A stretch of 64,000 nucleotides of DNA from Parvularcula oceani (GCF_000733125.1 NZ_JPHU01000011.1:62001-126000), one strand, 5' to 3'. Counted from the stretch's first letter, positions 52,733-62,307 are shown. Translations and numbers: made by a program. Notes: generated from the letters alone by a model not told the origin.

Positions 52733-54328
52733 TCAGAAGATCATTCTTTCCGCTCGCGCGATGCGCCGGTCTTCGCGGTCGTAGCTTCCGAAGCTCCTGA
52801 AGCGCTGTACGTCCTGGAGGCGGAAGGCCGGTCCCTCCGGCAGGCGCAGGCGGAAGAAATCGGCCCTGTCGACATCGCGGAGCCAGAAGGCCGGCCGGGG
52901 GTCGGCATTGGCGAGCGCGACCTCGATATTCGACATCTCCACGTTCCGCGCGTCGCGGATATAGAAGCCGGTGGCGGGGAGGTCGCCGAACATGTTCGGC
53001 TCGGGATAGCCGAGTTCCTCGAGCGGGGGCTGGCGCTCGGCCAGCTTTGCGGGGGCGCCGCCTTCTTGGTGAAGGTAGACATCGGCGATCTTCACGTCCT
53101 CGACCGGGTGGCCGGGAATGCCTGCGATGATCGAGGGAAGGACGGCGACCGAATTGTAGCTCGTCACATTGCTGATCAGGACGCGCCGCAGCTTGGCGAT
53201 CGTGGCGTCCTTGGGGCCCCGCATCCTGCGTCCGAGCCGGAGGAAGAAGGGCGAGCTGAAATTGTTCCGCATGGTGCAGTTGGCGATGGTGACGTCCTCC
53301 AGGTCGCCGCCATCCACCGTTTCGAGCGCGAAGCCCTGGCTGTCCTCGAAGACGCAGCCGGTGATGGTGATGTTCTTGAAGCCGCCATTGCTCTCCGTGC
53401 CGAACTTGATCCGTCCGTGGACCTGCGGAGCGAAGGAGGCCGGCATCTTCCGCCAGGTGCCGTCGAGAACGGAGCCGATCTCGTAATTGCCGGTCACGTA
53501 GCAGCCGGTGATCGTCACGTTCTCGCAGGGGCGGGCATGGCCGAGAGCGTAGGAGCTCTTGAGGCAGATGCCGTCATCCCAGGGCGAATTGACGGTGCAG
53601 TCGGTGACGCGGACATTGCGGCAGGCATCGATGTCGAAGCCGTCGCGGGTCGTGTCGACGATCAGGTTGTGGATCGTCAGCGTGTCCACGCCCGTCGCGA
53701 GCAGGGCGAACCAGCCGCCCCTGTAGACGCGGAAGTCGCGCAGCAGGACGTTGCGGCATTCCTTGAAGGCGATGGCCTTGTTGCCCGTCCCCGGGTGGTG
53801 GAGGTCGTCCATATAGCCGTAGGAGCCGTCGCCCCGGGAGAGGTTCGTTCCGTCGATGAGGCCCGGCCCGGTGATCGCGATGTCGTGGAGGCCTTCACCC
53901 CAGACCAGGCTGTTCCGGAAATGCGAGTGGCCGAAATCCTGATAGCCGCTGATCGCCGGATCGATCGGTTCGGGATGGTCGTAGCCGCGCCCGCCCGGCT
54001 CGGGATTGGGCGCGGCGAGGAGGACCGCTCCCTGGCCCAGATGCAGGGTGACATTGCTCTTGAGGCGGACCGTATAGCAGGCATAGCGCCCGGCCGGGAA
54101 CACGACCGTGCCCCCGCCCATGGCGGCGCAATGGTCGATGGCCCTGTTCACGGCGGGCGTGTCGATGGTCGTGCCGTCGCCGACGGCGCCGAAATGGCGC
54201 ACGTCGACGCTAGCTTCGGGGGCGTCTCCTTCGCCAGGGCGCGAAGGCTGCGCGCCGAGCGCCCGGCCCGCGCCCGTGGCGGCGAGGCCCATGCCCCCGG
54301 CGAGCAGCATCTTTCGTCTGTCGATCAT
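52733..54328 (-). CDS. Exported GH28-like glycoside hydrolase (variant active site)
   Basis: The 531-residue protein has a twin-arginine-like signal (DRRKMLLAGGMGLAATGAG) and a right-handed parallel beta-helix (repeated 'NVTITGCYV', 'NITITGCVFEDS' turns) opened by DVRHFGAVGDGTTIDTPAVN. GH28 elements are partly kept: SPWDDGICLKSS supplies the Asp pair and GRIKFGTES the RIK motif, but the GHG histidine motif is replaced by YEIGSVLDG. It may be a rhamnogalacturonan-acting member of the family rather than a polygalacturonase. It is last in the rhamnose operon, 51 bases after rhaT. Confidence 0.82.
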   Translation of the reverse strand: MIDRRKMLLAGGMGLAATGAGRALGAQPSRPGEGDAPEASVDVRHFGAVGDGTTIDTPAVNRAIDHCAAMGGGTVVFPAGRYACYTVRLKSNVTLHLGQGAVLLAAPNPEPGGRGYDHPEPIDPAISGYQDFGHSHFRNSLVWGEGLHDIAITGPGLIDGTNLSRGDGSYGYMDDLHHPGTGNKAIAFKECRNVLLRDFRVYRGGWFALLATGVDTLTIHNLIVDTTRDGFDIDACRNVRVTDCTVNSPWDDGICLKSSYALGHARPCENVTITGCYVTGNYEIGSVLDGTWRKMPASFAPQVHGRIKFGTESNGGFKNITITGCVFEDSQGFALETVDGGDLEDVTIANCTMRNNFSSPFFLRLGRRMRGPKDATIAKLRRVLISNVTSYNSVAVLPSIIAGIPGHPVEDVKIADVYLHQEGGAPAKLAERQPPLEELGYPEPNMFGDLPATGFYIRDARNVEMSNIEVALANADPRPAFWLRDVDRADFFRLRLPEGPAFRLQDVQRFRSFGSYDREDRRIARAERMIF

Positions 54329-54379
54329 TCTCGGTCTCCCTCGTGGCGCAGGATAACGGGTGCGGGCGCCGTCTCCGCG

Positions 54380-55486
54380 TCAGCTGCCCAGCGCATTGCC
54401 CCAGCCGATGATGATGGTGGCGCCCACCAGCGTTGCGATCCCCGTCCAGACCATGCGCTTGGTCCGGGCGCTCGACGCCTTCCATTCTCCGAGGCCGAAG
54501 CCCCACAGGGTCGAGAAGATGATGATGCTCGCCATGTGGAGGGTCCATGACGAAAAGCCGAAGCGTCCCATCTGGCTCTCGCCCATCGTGTAGAAAAAGA
54601 ATTGCAGGTACCAAAGGAGGCCTGCGAGGGCGCAGAGGCCGTAATTGAGGGCCAGGGGCGCATCGCGCCGCGGCGCCTGCGGCACCGCATCCGCTCCGAG
54701 CGCATGGGCCGCCCTGACGCGCGGCTGGCCCAGCCATTCCCCGAAGCTCCTGTTGCGGGCGATCAGGATCGCGCACCAGATGAAGTTGGTCGTGAAGCCG
54801 CCTGCGAGGACCACGCAGAGCACGGGCAGGCCCTGCCACAGCGCTCCGGTGCCGGCGGCGAGCGAAAGCTCACGGATCGGCTCGCCCGCGGCGAGGCCGT
54901 AGGCGAAGCAGCTCGACATGATGCCGGAGAAGATCGCAACGAAGATGCCGCGCCTGAAATCGAATTCCCGCACCCCCTGGACCCGCTCCTCGGGGGTGAG
55001 CTCGCCTTCCTTGGCATGGCCCGCCTTGGCGACGATGCCGATGCCGAAAAGGGTGACGAGAATGCCCAGAAAGACGAGGAGGCCCGATGTCGAGTTGAGG
55101 AGGGTGCTGGCGAATTCGCCCGCGAAGATCGGCGGGACCAGCGTTCCGAAGGCGGTCGTCAGGCCGAGCGCGACCGCCATGCCCAAGGAGACGCCGAGAT
55201 AGCGCAGGGTGAGGCCGAAGGTCAGGCCGCCAAGTCCCCACAGCGCGCCGAAGAGATAGCAGTAGAAAAGCGTGGAGGCCGGGGCCGCTGCGAGCACGCC
55301 GAGAACGTTCTCGGAACCGATGCTGGCGAAGAGCCAGGGCGCGATCAGCCAGCTGACGATGCCGCCGGTGAGCCAGAAGACCTCCCAGGACCACAGGCGC
55401 ACGCCCTTGTAGGGGACGTAGAAGCTCGCCGAGGCGAGCCCGCCGAGCCAGTGGAAGAGGAGGCCGAGGGCCGGGTTCGGTGTCAT
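54380..55486 (-). CDS. rhaT: L-rhamnose/proton symporter RhaT
   Basis: The 368-residue, ten-helix transporter of the drug/metabolite superfamily has sequence landmarks shared with E. coli Rha[59 protein letters not shown] and FGTLVPPIF, then [19 protein letters not shown]. It imports L-rhamnose with H+ across the inner membrane. Its ATG overlaps the lldD stop (ATGA). This gene and the dehydratase together make rhamnose, rather than fucose, the likely substrate of the operon. Confidence 0.93.
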   Translation of the reverse strand: MTPNPALGLLFHWLGGLASASFYVPYKGVRLWSWEVFWLTGGIVSWLIAPWLFASIGSENVLGVLAAAPASTLFYCYLFGALWGLGGLTFGLTLRYLGVSLGMAVALGLTTAFGTLVPPIFAGEFASTLLNSTSGLLVFLGILVTLFGIGIVAKAGHAKEGELTPEERVQGVREFDFRRGIFVAIFSGIMSSCFAYGLAAGEPIRELSLAAGTGALWQGLPVLCVVLAGGFTTNFIWCAILIARNRSFGEWLGQPRVRAAHALGADAVPQAPRRDAPLALNYGLCALAGLLWYLQFFFYTMGESQMGRFGFSSWTLHMASIIIFSTLWGFGLGEWKASSARTKRMVWTGIATLVGATIIIGWGNALGS

Positions 55487-56661
55487 GTTCCCTCCGGTGG
55501 GCGCGTCTTCGCGCTTCTGTTCTGAACCAGGATCGAGCCGTCGATATCCTCGATGCGCGTGGCGCCGGTCAGCGACATGGCGACCCCCATCTCCGCCTCG
55601 ATGAGCGAGAGGACGTGCCGCACGCCCGCTTCTCCGCCCCCGGCGAGGGCATAGGCCCAGGCCCTGCCCAGAAGGACGCCCCTGGCGCCGAGCGCCAGCA
55701 TGCGGACGACGTCGAGGCCCGAGCGGATGCCGCCATCGGCCAGCACGGTGAGCCGGTCGCCGACCGCTTCGGCGATCGGCGGCAGGGCTTCGGCGGAGGC
55801 GGGAACCCCGTCGAGCTGGCGGCCGCCATGATTGGAGACGACGATGCCGTCCGCGCCGAGCTCTGCGGCCTTCACCGCGTCCTCGGCATCGAGAATGCCC
55901 TTGATGATGAGCGGCCCGTCCCAGACCGAGCGGACGAAATCGAGATCGTTCCAGGTGACGGTCGGATCGAAATTGTTCCGCATCCAGGCGAAGAAGTCCT
56001 CGAGCCCTGTATTCTTTCCGAGGACCGGCGCGACATTGCCGAGCTGGTGGGGCCGTCCCTTGATGCCGACATCCCATGCCCAGCGCGGATGGGTCGCCCC
56101 CTGCCACAGGCGGCGCAGCTGACCGGTCAGGCCCGGGCTGCCCGCAAGGCCGGAGCGATAGTCGCGGTAGCGCGAGCCCGGCACCGGCATGTCCACGGTG
56201 AAGATCAGCGCGTCGCAGCCGCGATCCTTGGCGAGATGGAGGAGGTCGCGCATGAAGCTCCGGTCACGGATGACGTAGAGCTGGAACCACAGCGGCGCCT
56301 TCGTCGCCCCCGCCACCTCTTCGAGCGGGCAGGCCGAGACGGTGGAGAGGGTGAAGGGGACGCCGGCGGCTTCGGCCGCGCGCGCGGCCTGCACCTCGCC
56401 CCGCCTGGCATTCATGCCGCCAAGGCCGATCGGCGCCAGCGCCAGGGGCAGGGCGCAGCGGCGCCCGAAGAGGGTGGTCGAGGTGTCGATCTTCGAAACG
56501 TCGCGCAGGACCCGCTGGCGCAGCGCCACCCGTTTGAGCGCCTCGGTATTCCGGCGCAGCGTCACCTCGGCATAGGAGCCGCCATCGAGATATTCGAACA
56601 GGAAGGGCGGCAGGCGCCTGCGGGCGAGTTCGCGATAGTCGAGGGCGGAAGCGGCTTTCAC
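55483..56661 (-). CDS. lldD: FMN-dependent L-lactate dehydrogenase
   Basis: The 392-residue alpha-hydroxy-acid dehydrogenase begins at GTG overlapping the upstream TGA. Motifs are [57 protein letters not shown] and [20 protein letters not shown]. The active-site loop is [11 protein letters not shown] and the FMN phosphate loop [20 protein letters not shown]. It passes electrons to quinone, turning L-lactate into pyruvate. Within this operon it would consume the L-lactate released by the diketo-acid hydrolase, a specific functional link. Confidence 0.92.
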   Translation of the reverse strand: MKAASALDYRELARRRLPPFLFEYLDGGSYAEVTLRRNTEALKRVALRQRVLRDVSKIDTSTTLFGRRCALPLALAPIGLGGMNARRGEVQAARAAEAAGVPFTLSTVSACPLEEVAGATKAPLWFQLYVIRDRSFMRDLLHLAKDRGCDALIFTVDMPVPGSRYRDYRSGLAGSPGLTGQLRRLWQGATHPRWAWDVGIKGRPHQLGNVAPVLGKNTGLEDFFAWMRNNFDPTVTWNDLDFVRSVWDGPLIIKGILDAEDAVKAAELGADGIVVSNHGGRQLDGVPASAEALPPIAEAVGDRLTVLADGGIRSGLDVVRMLALGARGVLLGRAWAYALAGGGEAGVRHVLSLIEAEMGVAMSLTGATRIEDIDGSILVQNRSAKTRPPEGT

Positions 56662-57557
56662 GACAGGCCTTCGATCCTGTAGGTCCGGGCGGCATTGCGC
56701 CCCCAGATGTCCCGCTTCTCGTCCTCGGACAGGTCCGAAAGGATCGCGGCATAGGCGCAAAGGCAGTCCTCGAAACGCGCATGCAGCTTGTCGGTCGGAA
56801 AATCGCTCGCCGCCATCAGGCGGGAGGGGCCGAACAGGTCGAGCGCCTCGAGGATGAGCGGGCGGATGCTGTCCTCAGTCCAGCCCCGGTGGGTGATCCC
56901 GAAACCCGAAATCTTCACCGAGACCTGCGGCAGCTCGGCGAGGCGGGCCATGCCTTGCCTCCAGGCTTCGGTCTCGTCGGGAAAAGCCATGCCGAGATGG
57001 TTGACGATGACCGGCGTGTCCGGCGCCTGCGCGAAGAGGTCGGCGAGGACGGGGAACTGGTGAGGATAGGCTTGGAGGTCGAAGCTGAGGCCGTGGCGGC
57101 CAAGAGCCCTGAAGCCTGCCTGCCAGTCGGCATTTCCCGTCATGTCGACGCCGAGATAGGTCCGCTGCGGGTCGGGGTGGTGATTGACGATCTGGCGGAT
57201 GCCGCGAACAGAAGGGTGGTCGGCCTGCTGCGCGAGGAGGTCGTCCGCATCCGCGCGGTGGAGGGGAACATGGGCCACGATGGCGCTCGGCAGGCCGGTT
57301 TCCGCCGCGAGCGCTTCGAGCCAGGCGGTCTCGGCGAGCGCCTGTTCCGTCGCCGCGCCCGCATCGACGTGAACGGCTCCCGTGATGCGCCACCCCTCGG
57401 CATCCCGCATATAGTCCGCAGGGCCGTAATCATGCGCGATGGCGGAGACATCGCCGTTCACGCCCTCATCGGAGAACGGCGGCGTCAGCCAGTCATAGTC
57501 GAGCCGGCCCAGCTCCCAGAAATGGACGTGCGCGTCGACGAAGGGAATGTCCCGCAT
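56658..57557 (-). CDS. Amidohydrolase-family lactonase, predicted L-rhamnonolactonase
   Basis: The 299-residue TIM-barrel hydrolase of the COG3618 type starts with [17 protein letters not shown] (HxH metal motif). It has [45 protein letters not shown] and the metal Asp in [11 protein letters not shown]. Members open sugar lactones (for example fuconolactone) or act in related pathways. By position in the operon it should open the L-rhamnonolactone formed by the divergent dehydrogenase; specificity is inferred. It overlaps lldD by four bases. Confidence 0.85.
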   Translation of the reverse strand: MRDIPFVDAHVHFWELGRLDYDWLTPPFSDEGVNGDVSAIAHDYGPADYMRDAEGWRITGAVHVDAGAATEQALAETAWLEALAAETGLPSAIVAHVPLHRADADDLLAQQADHPSVRGIRQIVNHHPDPQRTYLGVDMTGNADWQAGFRALGRHGLSFDLQAYPHQFPVLADLFAQAPDTPVIVNHLGMAFPDETEAWRQGMARLAELPQVSVKISGFGITHRGWTEDSIRPLILEALDLFGPSRLMAASDFPTDKLHARFEDCLCAYAAILSDLSEDEKRDIWGRNAARTYRIEGLS

Positions 57558-57620
57558 GCTTTCCTGCCTTCTCCCTTTGGCGGCGGCGGCTCTCCCGGCC
57601 GCGTCTTCCGCCGATGCCCC

Positions 57621-58364
57621 TTAGAATGTCGTGCGGCCTCCCGAGGTGTCGAAAGCGGCGCCTGCGGTGAAGGAGCATTCCTCGCTGGCCATGAAACAGG
57701 CCATGGCGGCGCTTTCCTCGACCAGGCCGAGGCGGCCCATGGGGATCTTCGAGCGCATGTAGTCGACCTGGCTCTGCGGCAGCTGGTCGAGGATCGGGCT
57801 CTCGAACGTGGCGGGCGTCAGGCAGTTCGCGAGCACGCCCCGGCCCGCATACTCCTTGCCTAGGGACTTGGTCAGGCCGATCACCCCGGCCTTGGAGGCC
57901 GAATAGGCCGAGGCATTGGGATTGCCTTCCTTGCCCGCCACGGAGGCGACATTGACGATCCGGCCATAGCCGTTGTCGAGCATGAAGGGGATCACCGCCC
58001 GGCAGCACAGGAAGGCGCCGTCGAGATTGATCGCCATGACCCGCCGCCAGCTGTCGACCGGGAATTCGTGCACGGGGGCCGTGGCGCCGGTGATGCCGGC
58101 GCTCGTGACCAGGATGTCCACGCGGCCCAGGCGCTCGGCGGCGGATGCGGCAGCCGCTTCGACCGCCGCCGCGTCGGCGACGTCGAGCGGTTCGCCATGC
58201 TCTGCACCCGTCCGGTCCACGGCTTGCGCCAGGGCATCGGCGTTCAGGTCCCACAGGACGGCGCGTCCGCCCTCCTGGACGATGCGCGTCGCCACCGCCT
58301 CGCCGAGCCCGGAGGCGCCGCCCGTCACGATGGCCGTCCGGCCGGAAAAGCGTCCTTCGAACAT
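57621..58364 (-). CDS. SDR dehydrogenase, predicted 2-keto-3-deoxy-L-rhamnonate 4-dehydrogenase
   Basis: The 247-residue classical SDR has AIVTGGASGLGEAVATRI (NAD motif), LDVADAAAV, ILVTSAGITGA, the catalytic Ser in IVNVASVAGKEGN and YSASKAGVIGLTKSLGKE (Tyr/Lys). In the diketo-hydrolase route this oxidises C4 of 2-keto-3-deoxy-L-rhamnonate. Its place directly after the FAH-type hydrolase gene (three-base gap) supports that assignment; L-fuconate-pathway use is an alternative. Confidence 0.85.
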   Translation of the reverse strand: MFEGRFSGRTAIVTGGASGLGEAVATRIVQEGGRAVLWDLNADALAQAVDRTGAEHGEPLDVADAAAVEAAAASAAERLGRVDILVTSAGITGATAPVHEFPVDSWRRVMAINLDGAFLCCRAVIPFMLDNGYGRIVNVASVAGKEGNPNASAYSASKAGVIGLTKSLGKEYAGRGVLANCLTPATFESPILDQLPQSQVDYMRSKIPMGRLGLVEESAAMACFMASEECSFTAGAAFDTSGGRTTF

Positions 58365-58367
58365 CGC

Positions 58368-59240
58368 TCAGCCCTTCGCCCGTTCGGCGCGCGGGCGCCA
58401 TGAGGTCACTGCCTGTTCCTGCTGGCCAAGGCCTTCGATTCCCAGGCGGATCACATCGCCCGCCTTCAGGTAGACCGGGTCGGGCTTCTGCCCCTCGCCG
58501 ACACCCGGAGGCGTGCCGGTGATGATCAGGTCTCCCGGCATGAGCGTGACATAGCGGCTGATATAGGAGAGGGCCTCGGCCACGCCGAAGACCATCGTGC
58601 CCGTATTGCCCGTCTGCATGCGTCGCCCGTTCACCTCGAGCCACATGTCGAGATCCTGCGGATCGGGCACCTCGTCCCGGGTCACGAGCCACGGGCCGAG
58701 GGGGCAGAACGTGTCGTGCCCCTTGCCCTTGGACCATTGGGTGCCGCGCTGTTTCTGGTCGAACCGCTCGGACACGTCATTGGCGACGACGTAACCGGCC
58801 ACGTGATCGAGCGCATCGGCCTCCTCGACATAGGAGGCTTCCTTGCCGATCACGACGCCGAGCTCGACTTCCCAGTCGGAATGCTCGGACCCCTTTGGCA
58901 GGACGATGTCGTCATTGGGACCGTTCAGGCTGGACACCGCCTTCATGAAGGTGATCACCTCGGTGGGGACCGGCAGTCCCGCTTCCTTGGCGTGGTCCTC
59001 GTAATTCAGTCCGACCGCGACGATCTTGCTCGTCCCGGTAAAGGGAATCCCGAGGCGGACTCCGTCCGGCACGGCCGGCAGCGAGGCGGGGTCGATGCCC
59101 GCAAGCTGGGACAGGCCGCCAGGAGAGAGCGCTTCGGGTCCGACATCCGCGAGGATGCCGGTCAGGTCGCGGATCGTGCCGGTGGCGTCCACCAGGCCGG
59201 GCTTTTCTCTTCCTTGGGGGCCGAAGCGGCAGAGTTTCAC
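58368..59240 (-). CDS. FAH-family hydrolase, predicted 2,4-diketo-3-deoxy-L-rhamnonate hydrolase
   Basis: The 290-residue fumarylacetoacetate-hydrolase-fold protein has KIVAVGLNYEDHAKEAG, the metal-binding acidic trio in SDWEVELGVVIGKEA and AGYVVANDVSERFDQ, and DLIITGTPPGVGEGQ. In non-phosphorylative rhamnose catabolism this enzyme splits the diketo acid into pyruvate and L-lactate. It lies 16 bases after the dehydratase gene and three before the SDR gene. FAH enzymes are versatile, so the substrate is inferred from context. Confidence 0.86.
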   Translation of the reverse strand: MKLCRFGPQGREKPGLVDATGTIRDLTGILADVGPEALSPGGLSQLAGIDPASLPAVPDGVRLGIPFTGTSKIVAVGLNYEDHAKEAGLPVPTEVITFMKAVSSLNGPNDDIVLPKGSEHSDWEVELGVVIGKEASYVEEADALDHVAGYVVANDVSERFDQKQRGTQWSKGKGHDTFCPLGPWLVTRDEVPDPQDLDMWLEVNGRRMQTGNTGTMVFGVAEALSYISRYVTLMPGDLIITGTPPGVGEGQKPDPVYLKAGDVIRLGIEGLGQQEQAVTSWRPRAERAKG

Positions 59241-59256
59241 GCGGATACCTCTTGGA

Positions 59257-60441
59257 TCATCGTTCGTAGGGGCGGCTCATCGGCAAGGAGCGGTCGAGCT
59301 CGACGCCGAAGCCCGGCGCATCGAGCGCGGAGACTCTCAGGCGGCCGTTCTGCGGCACGGGCTCGCCCTTGAGCTGCGGCGAGAACATGGGGACGACCTC
59401 GTCCGCCTCCGGCGCCATCATCAGGAACTCGGCGAAGGGGCTGTTGTGGCGGGTCGCCACGAAATGATAGCTGTATACGGAGGAGCCGTGCGGGATCACG
59501 AGCTTGCCATGCGCGTCGGCAAGGGCGGAGATCTTCAGAAGCTCGGTCAGGCCGCCGCACCAGCCGACATCGGGCTGGATGATGTCGCAGCACTCCATCT
59601 CCAGGAGCATGCGGAAGCCCCAGCGGGTCGCCTCGTGCTCGCCCGTCGTCACCAGCATGCCTGCGGGGGCGTCCCGCCGCAGCGCCGCATAGCTCCAATA
59701 GTCGTCGGGGCTGATCGCTTCCTCGATCCATTTGAGGCCGTGCCGCGCCGCCCCGTGGGCGAGGCGCCGGGCCGCATCGAGGTCGAGCGCCATCCAGCAA
59801 TCGAGCATCAGCCAGAAATCGGGCCCCACGCGCCCGCGCATGTCTTCGAGGTCCGCCAGGGCATCGTTCAGCCAAGCAGGGCCGTCCGCGGGCGCATGGC
59901 GCAGCGGCATCTTCCCGCCGATGAAGCCCATCTCCTGCGCGAGGTCGGGCCGGGACCCGGTGGCATAGAAAGAGAGTTCGTCGCGGACCGCGCCGCCGAT
60001 CATCGCGTGGACGGGTTCTTGCCGCAGGCGTCCCAGAAGATCCCACAGGGCGAGATCGACGCCCGAGATCGCGTTCACGACCAGCCCCTTGCGGCCGTAA
60101 TACTGCGTCGAGAAATACATCTGGTCCCAGATCTTCTCGATCTCGGAAGGGTCGCGCCCCTCGACGAAGCGGGCAAGATGGCGCTCGACGATATAGGCGG
60201 CGGGCTCGCCGCCCGTGGTGACGGCGAAGCCGATCGTGCCGTCCTCGGCCTCGACCTCGACCACCAGCGTGCCGAGCGCATTGATGCCGAAGCTCTGCCG
60301 GCTCTCCCGGTACTGAGGATAGCGGGACATCGGCGTCGCGATGCGGTCGTCGATCCAGTGGCCGCCGGCCTGGTCGTGGTAATCGGCGCCGCCGCCTCTC
60401 AGAACGAAAGCGCGCAGCTGTCGGACCTTCGGAAAGCCCAT
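59257..60441 (-). CDS. rhmD: L-rhamnonate dehydratase
   Basis: This 394-residue enolase-superfamily enzyme dehydrates L-rhamnonate to 2-keto-3-deoxy-L-rhamnonate. It matches the E. coli RhmD pattern along its length: DYHDQAGGHWIDDRIATPMS, RQSFGINALGTLVVEVEAED, FYATGSRPDLAQEMGFIGGK, the metal ligands in FWLMLDCWMALD, KWIEEAISPDDY and TTGEHEATRWGF, then QPDVGWCGGLTELLKI and the catalytic His in VIPHGSSVYSYH. The MGFPKVRQ start agrees with RhmD. It is the promoter-proximal gene of the seven-gene operon. Confidence 0.95.
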   Translation of the reverse strand: MGFPKVRQLRAFVLRGGGADYHDQAGGHWIDDRIATPMSRYPQYRESRQSFGINALGTLVVEVEAEDGTIGFAVTTGGEPAAYIVERHLARFVEGRDPSEIEKIWDQMYFSTQYYGRKGLVVNAISGVDLALWDLLGRLRQEPVHAMIGGAVRDELSFYATGSRPDLAQEMGFIGGKMPLRHAPADGPAWLNDALADLEDMRGRVGPDFWLMLDCWMALDLDAARRLAHGAARHGLKWIEEAISPDDYWSYAALRRDAPAGMLVTTGEHEATRWGFRMLLEMECCDIIQPDVGWCGGLTELLKISALADAHGKLVIPHGSSVYSYHFVATRHNSPFAEFLMMAPEADEVVPMFSPQLKGEPVPQNGRLRVSALDAPGFGVELDRSLPMSRPYER

Positions 60442-60586
60442 CCTCTTACGTCCCCACCCGGAGGGCCGGTCCTCTCGCAGAGGATCCGGCGGCATGTTGT
60501 GCCGCCCGGCCGTGTATAATATGAAACCAGTGTCTATATAGGAAGACAAACCCGGTCAAACGTCAAGACCAGCGGGAGGGACGGGA
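60442..60586. promoter_or_regulatory. Divergent control region of the rhamnose genes
   Basis: The 145-base region between rhmD and the L-rhamnose dehydrogenase gene holds a perfect TATAAT (60515-60520) and an imperfect inverted repeat TGAAAC-CA-GTGTCT (60522-60535) that recalls IclR/KdgR-type operators. TTGACC/TTGACG-like -35 candidates read leftward from 60554-60566. The IclR gene two genes away is the obvious candidate regulator. The elements are seen; assignment to a given promoter is tentative. Confidence 0.4.
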
Positions 60587-61348
60587 ATGCTGCTCGAGGG
60601 GAAGAAACTGCTCGTCACGGGCGCATCGGCCGGCATTGGCCGGGCGATCGCGATCGGCGCAGCGCATCACGGCGCGCATGTGGCCATCAACTATCATGCC
60701 GACGATGACGGCGCGGCCTCGGCGGTCGAAGAGATCGAGCGCGCGGGCCGGCGGGCGGTGGCGATCAAGGGCGATGTCGCCGATCCGGACAGCGCGCCGG
60801 CCTTCGTCGAAGGCGCGGCGGAAGCGCTGGGCGGTGTCGACGTCTTCGTCTCCAATGCGGGGATCTGCCCCTTCCACGCCTTTCTCGACATGCCGCGCGA
60901 GACGCTGGAGCGGACCCTGCAGGTCAACCTCCACGGCGCATGGTACATGGTGCAGGCGGCGGCGCAGCGCATGGTGGCGCAGGACAGGGGCGGGTCGATC
61001 ATCGCCGTCAGCTCGATCTCGGCCCTGGTCGGGGGCGAGTTCCAGACCCATTACACGCCGACCAAGGCCGGCGTCCTCTCGCTGATGCAATCGGCGGCCA
61101 TCGCGCTCGGCAAGCACAAGATCCGCTGCAATGCCCTCCTGCCGGGCACGATCCTGACCGATATCAACAAGGACGACCTCTCCGATCCCGCCAAGCGCTC
61201 TTACATGGAGGGGCGCGTGCCGCTGGGGCGGCTGGGGCAGCCCGAGGACATGGTCGGACCCGCGGTCTTCCTCGCCTCCGACCTGGCGGCTTACGTGACC
61301 GGCGCCTCGCTGCTGGTTGACGGCGGCGCCTTCGTCAACCTGCAATAG
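60587..61348 (+). CDS. SDR dehydrogenase, predicted L-rhamnose 1-dehydrogenase
   Basis: The 253-residue SDR shows LLVTGASAGIGRAIAIGAAH, INYHADDDGAAS (residues after the second strand suited to NADP), DVFVSNAGICPFHAFLDMP, SSISALVGGEFQTHYTPTKA (Ser, Tyr, Lys) and VTGASLLVDGGAF. The overall pattern resembles bacterial L-rhamnose 1-dehydrogenases, which form L-rhamnonolactone. It is divergent from the operon that processes the product and upstream of the IclR regulator gene by 88 bases. NAD versus NADP preference cannot be settled by eye. Confidence 0.88.
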   Translation: MLLEGKKLLVTGASAGIGRAIAIGAAHHGAHVAINYHADDDGAASAVEEIERAGRRAVAIKGDVADPDSAPAFVEGAAEALGGVDVFVSNAGICPFHAFLDMPRETLERTLQVNLHGAWYMVQAAAQRMVAQDRGGSIIAVSSISALVGGEFQTHYTPTKAGVLSLMQSAAIALGKHKIRCNALLPGTILTDINKDDLSDPAKRSYMEGRVPLGRLGQPEDMVGPAVFLASDLAAYVTGASLLVDGGAFVNLQ

Positions 61349-61436
61349 GCGCGGGCGGCACTTACATTTCACATTGCGGGACGGACGCGCGCGGATTAGG
61401 CCTCATCCCTGCATGGATTGGGAGGATCGGCGGCTC

Positions 61437-62246
61437 ATGGCGCGGACGAAGACGAGCGGGAGCGGCCGCAAGGACGAAAAGGGCGTCAGCGGCGCCCAGA
61501 CCCTGTTTCGCGGCCTGGATGTCCTCGACCTCGTGCAGGACGGGCCGGTTCCCCTCAACGACCTGTCAGAGCAGCTCGGCCTGACGCGGAGCACCGCCCA
61601 CAGGCTGGCGACGGCGCTGGCTGAGCGGCGCTTCCTCTCCTTCAAGCCGCGGGAAGGCTACAGCCTCGGCCCCCGCATCCTGGAACTCGGCCATTGCGCC
61701 CGGCAGCAGGTGCAGCTCACCCGGGTCGCCCGCCCCTTCATCGAGGAGCTGGCCGCCAAGACGAATGACATCGTCCATCTCGGCGTGCTGTTCGCGGACG
61801 AAGTGCTCTATCTCGACAAGATCCCGGGCCGGCGCCGCATCCTGATCTCGAGCCATGTCGGCGAGCGTCAGCCGATCGCGTCGACCGGGCTCGGCAAGGC
61901 GCTGATCCTCGACGACTCCGAGGAGCGGTGGCGGCAGCTCTTCCGGCTCAACGCCTACAAGCCGACCAGCAGCCTGCCGGTCTGGCTGGAGCGGATGCGG
62001 GCCTATGTCGCCGGCGGATACGCTCTCGACCTCGAGGAGAACGAGGATCGCGTGCGCTGCGTCTCCGCCCCGGTGCGGGACGTGGAGGGCCTGATCGTGG
62101 CCGCTGTCAGCGTGTCGAGCGCCGCGCAATATATGAGCGATGAGCGCATGGGCGAGCTGATCCCGGTGGTCAAGGAAACGACCTATGCGATCAGCCGCGA
62201 GCTCGGCTGGCGCCCGACGCCGGACGAGATGCCGCCCGCGGCCTGA
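61437..62246 (+). CDS. IclR-family transcriptional regulator
   Basis: The 269-residue protein has an N-terminal winged helix-turn-helix (LFRGLDVLDLVQDGPVPLND then LSEQLGLTRSTAHRLATAL). The effector-binding domain includes RVARPFIEELAAKTNDIVHL, YLDKIPGRRRI, ISSHVGERQPIASTGLGKAL, GGYALDLEENEDRVRCVSAP and VSVSSAAQYMSDERM. It probably senses a rhamnose pathway intermediate such as 2-keto-3-deoxy-L-rhamnonate, by analogy with KdgR (inference). Starts at 61413 and 61437 are both possible. Confidence 0.9.
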   Translation: MARTKTSGSGRKDEKGVSGAQTLFRGLDVLDLVQDGPVPLNDLSEQLGLTRSTAHRLATALAERRFLSFKPREGYSLGPRILELGHCARQQVQLTRVARPFIEELAAKTNDIVHLGVLFADEVLYLDKIPGRRRILISSHVGERQPIASTGLGKALILDDSEERWRQLFRLNAYKPTSSLPVWLERMRAYVAGGYALDLEENEDRVRCVSAPVRDVEGLIVAAVSVSSAAQYMSDERMGELIPVVKETTYAISRELGWRPTPDEMPPAA

Positions 62247-62266
62247 CCTTGAAGGCATCGACGGAA

Positions 62267-62307
62267 GGAAAAGCGCCCGCGGGTCCTCGCAAGGATTCCC
62301 GCGGGCG
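62267..62307 (-). terminator. Terminator of the second GH28 gene
   Basis: On the minus strand CGCCCGCGGG pairs with CCCGCGGGCG (10 pairs), an inner AGGA/TCCT pairing narrows the loop, and the stem is followed by cTTTTcc. It sits about 100 bases past the stop of the gene at 62412-63842 and can also end the IclR transcript from the other side. Confidence 0.75.
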
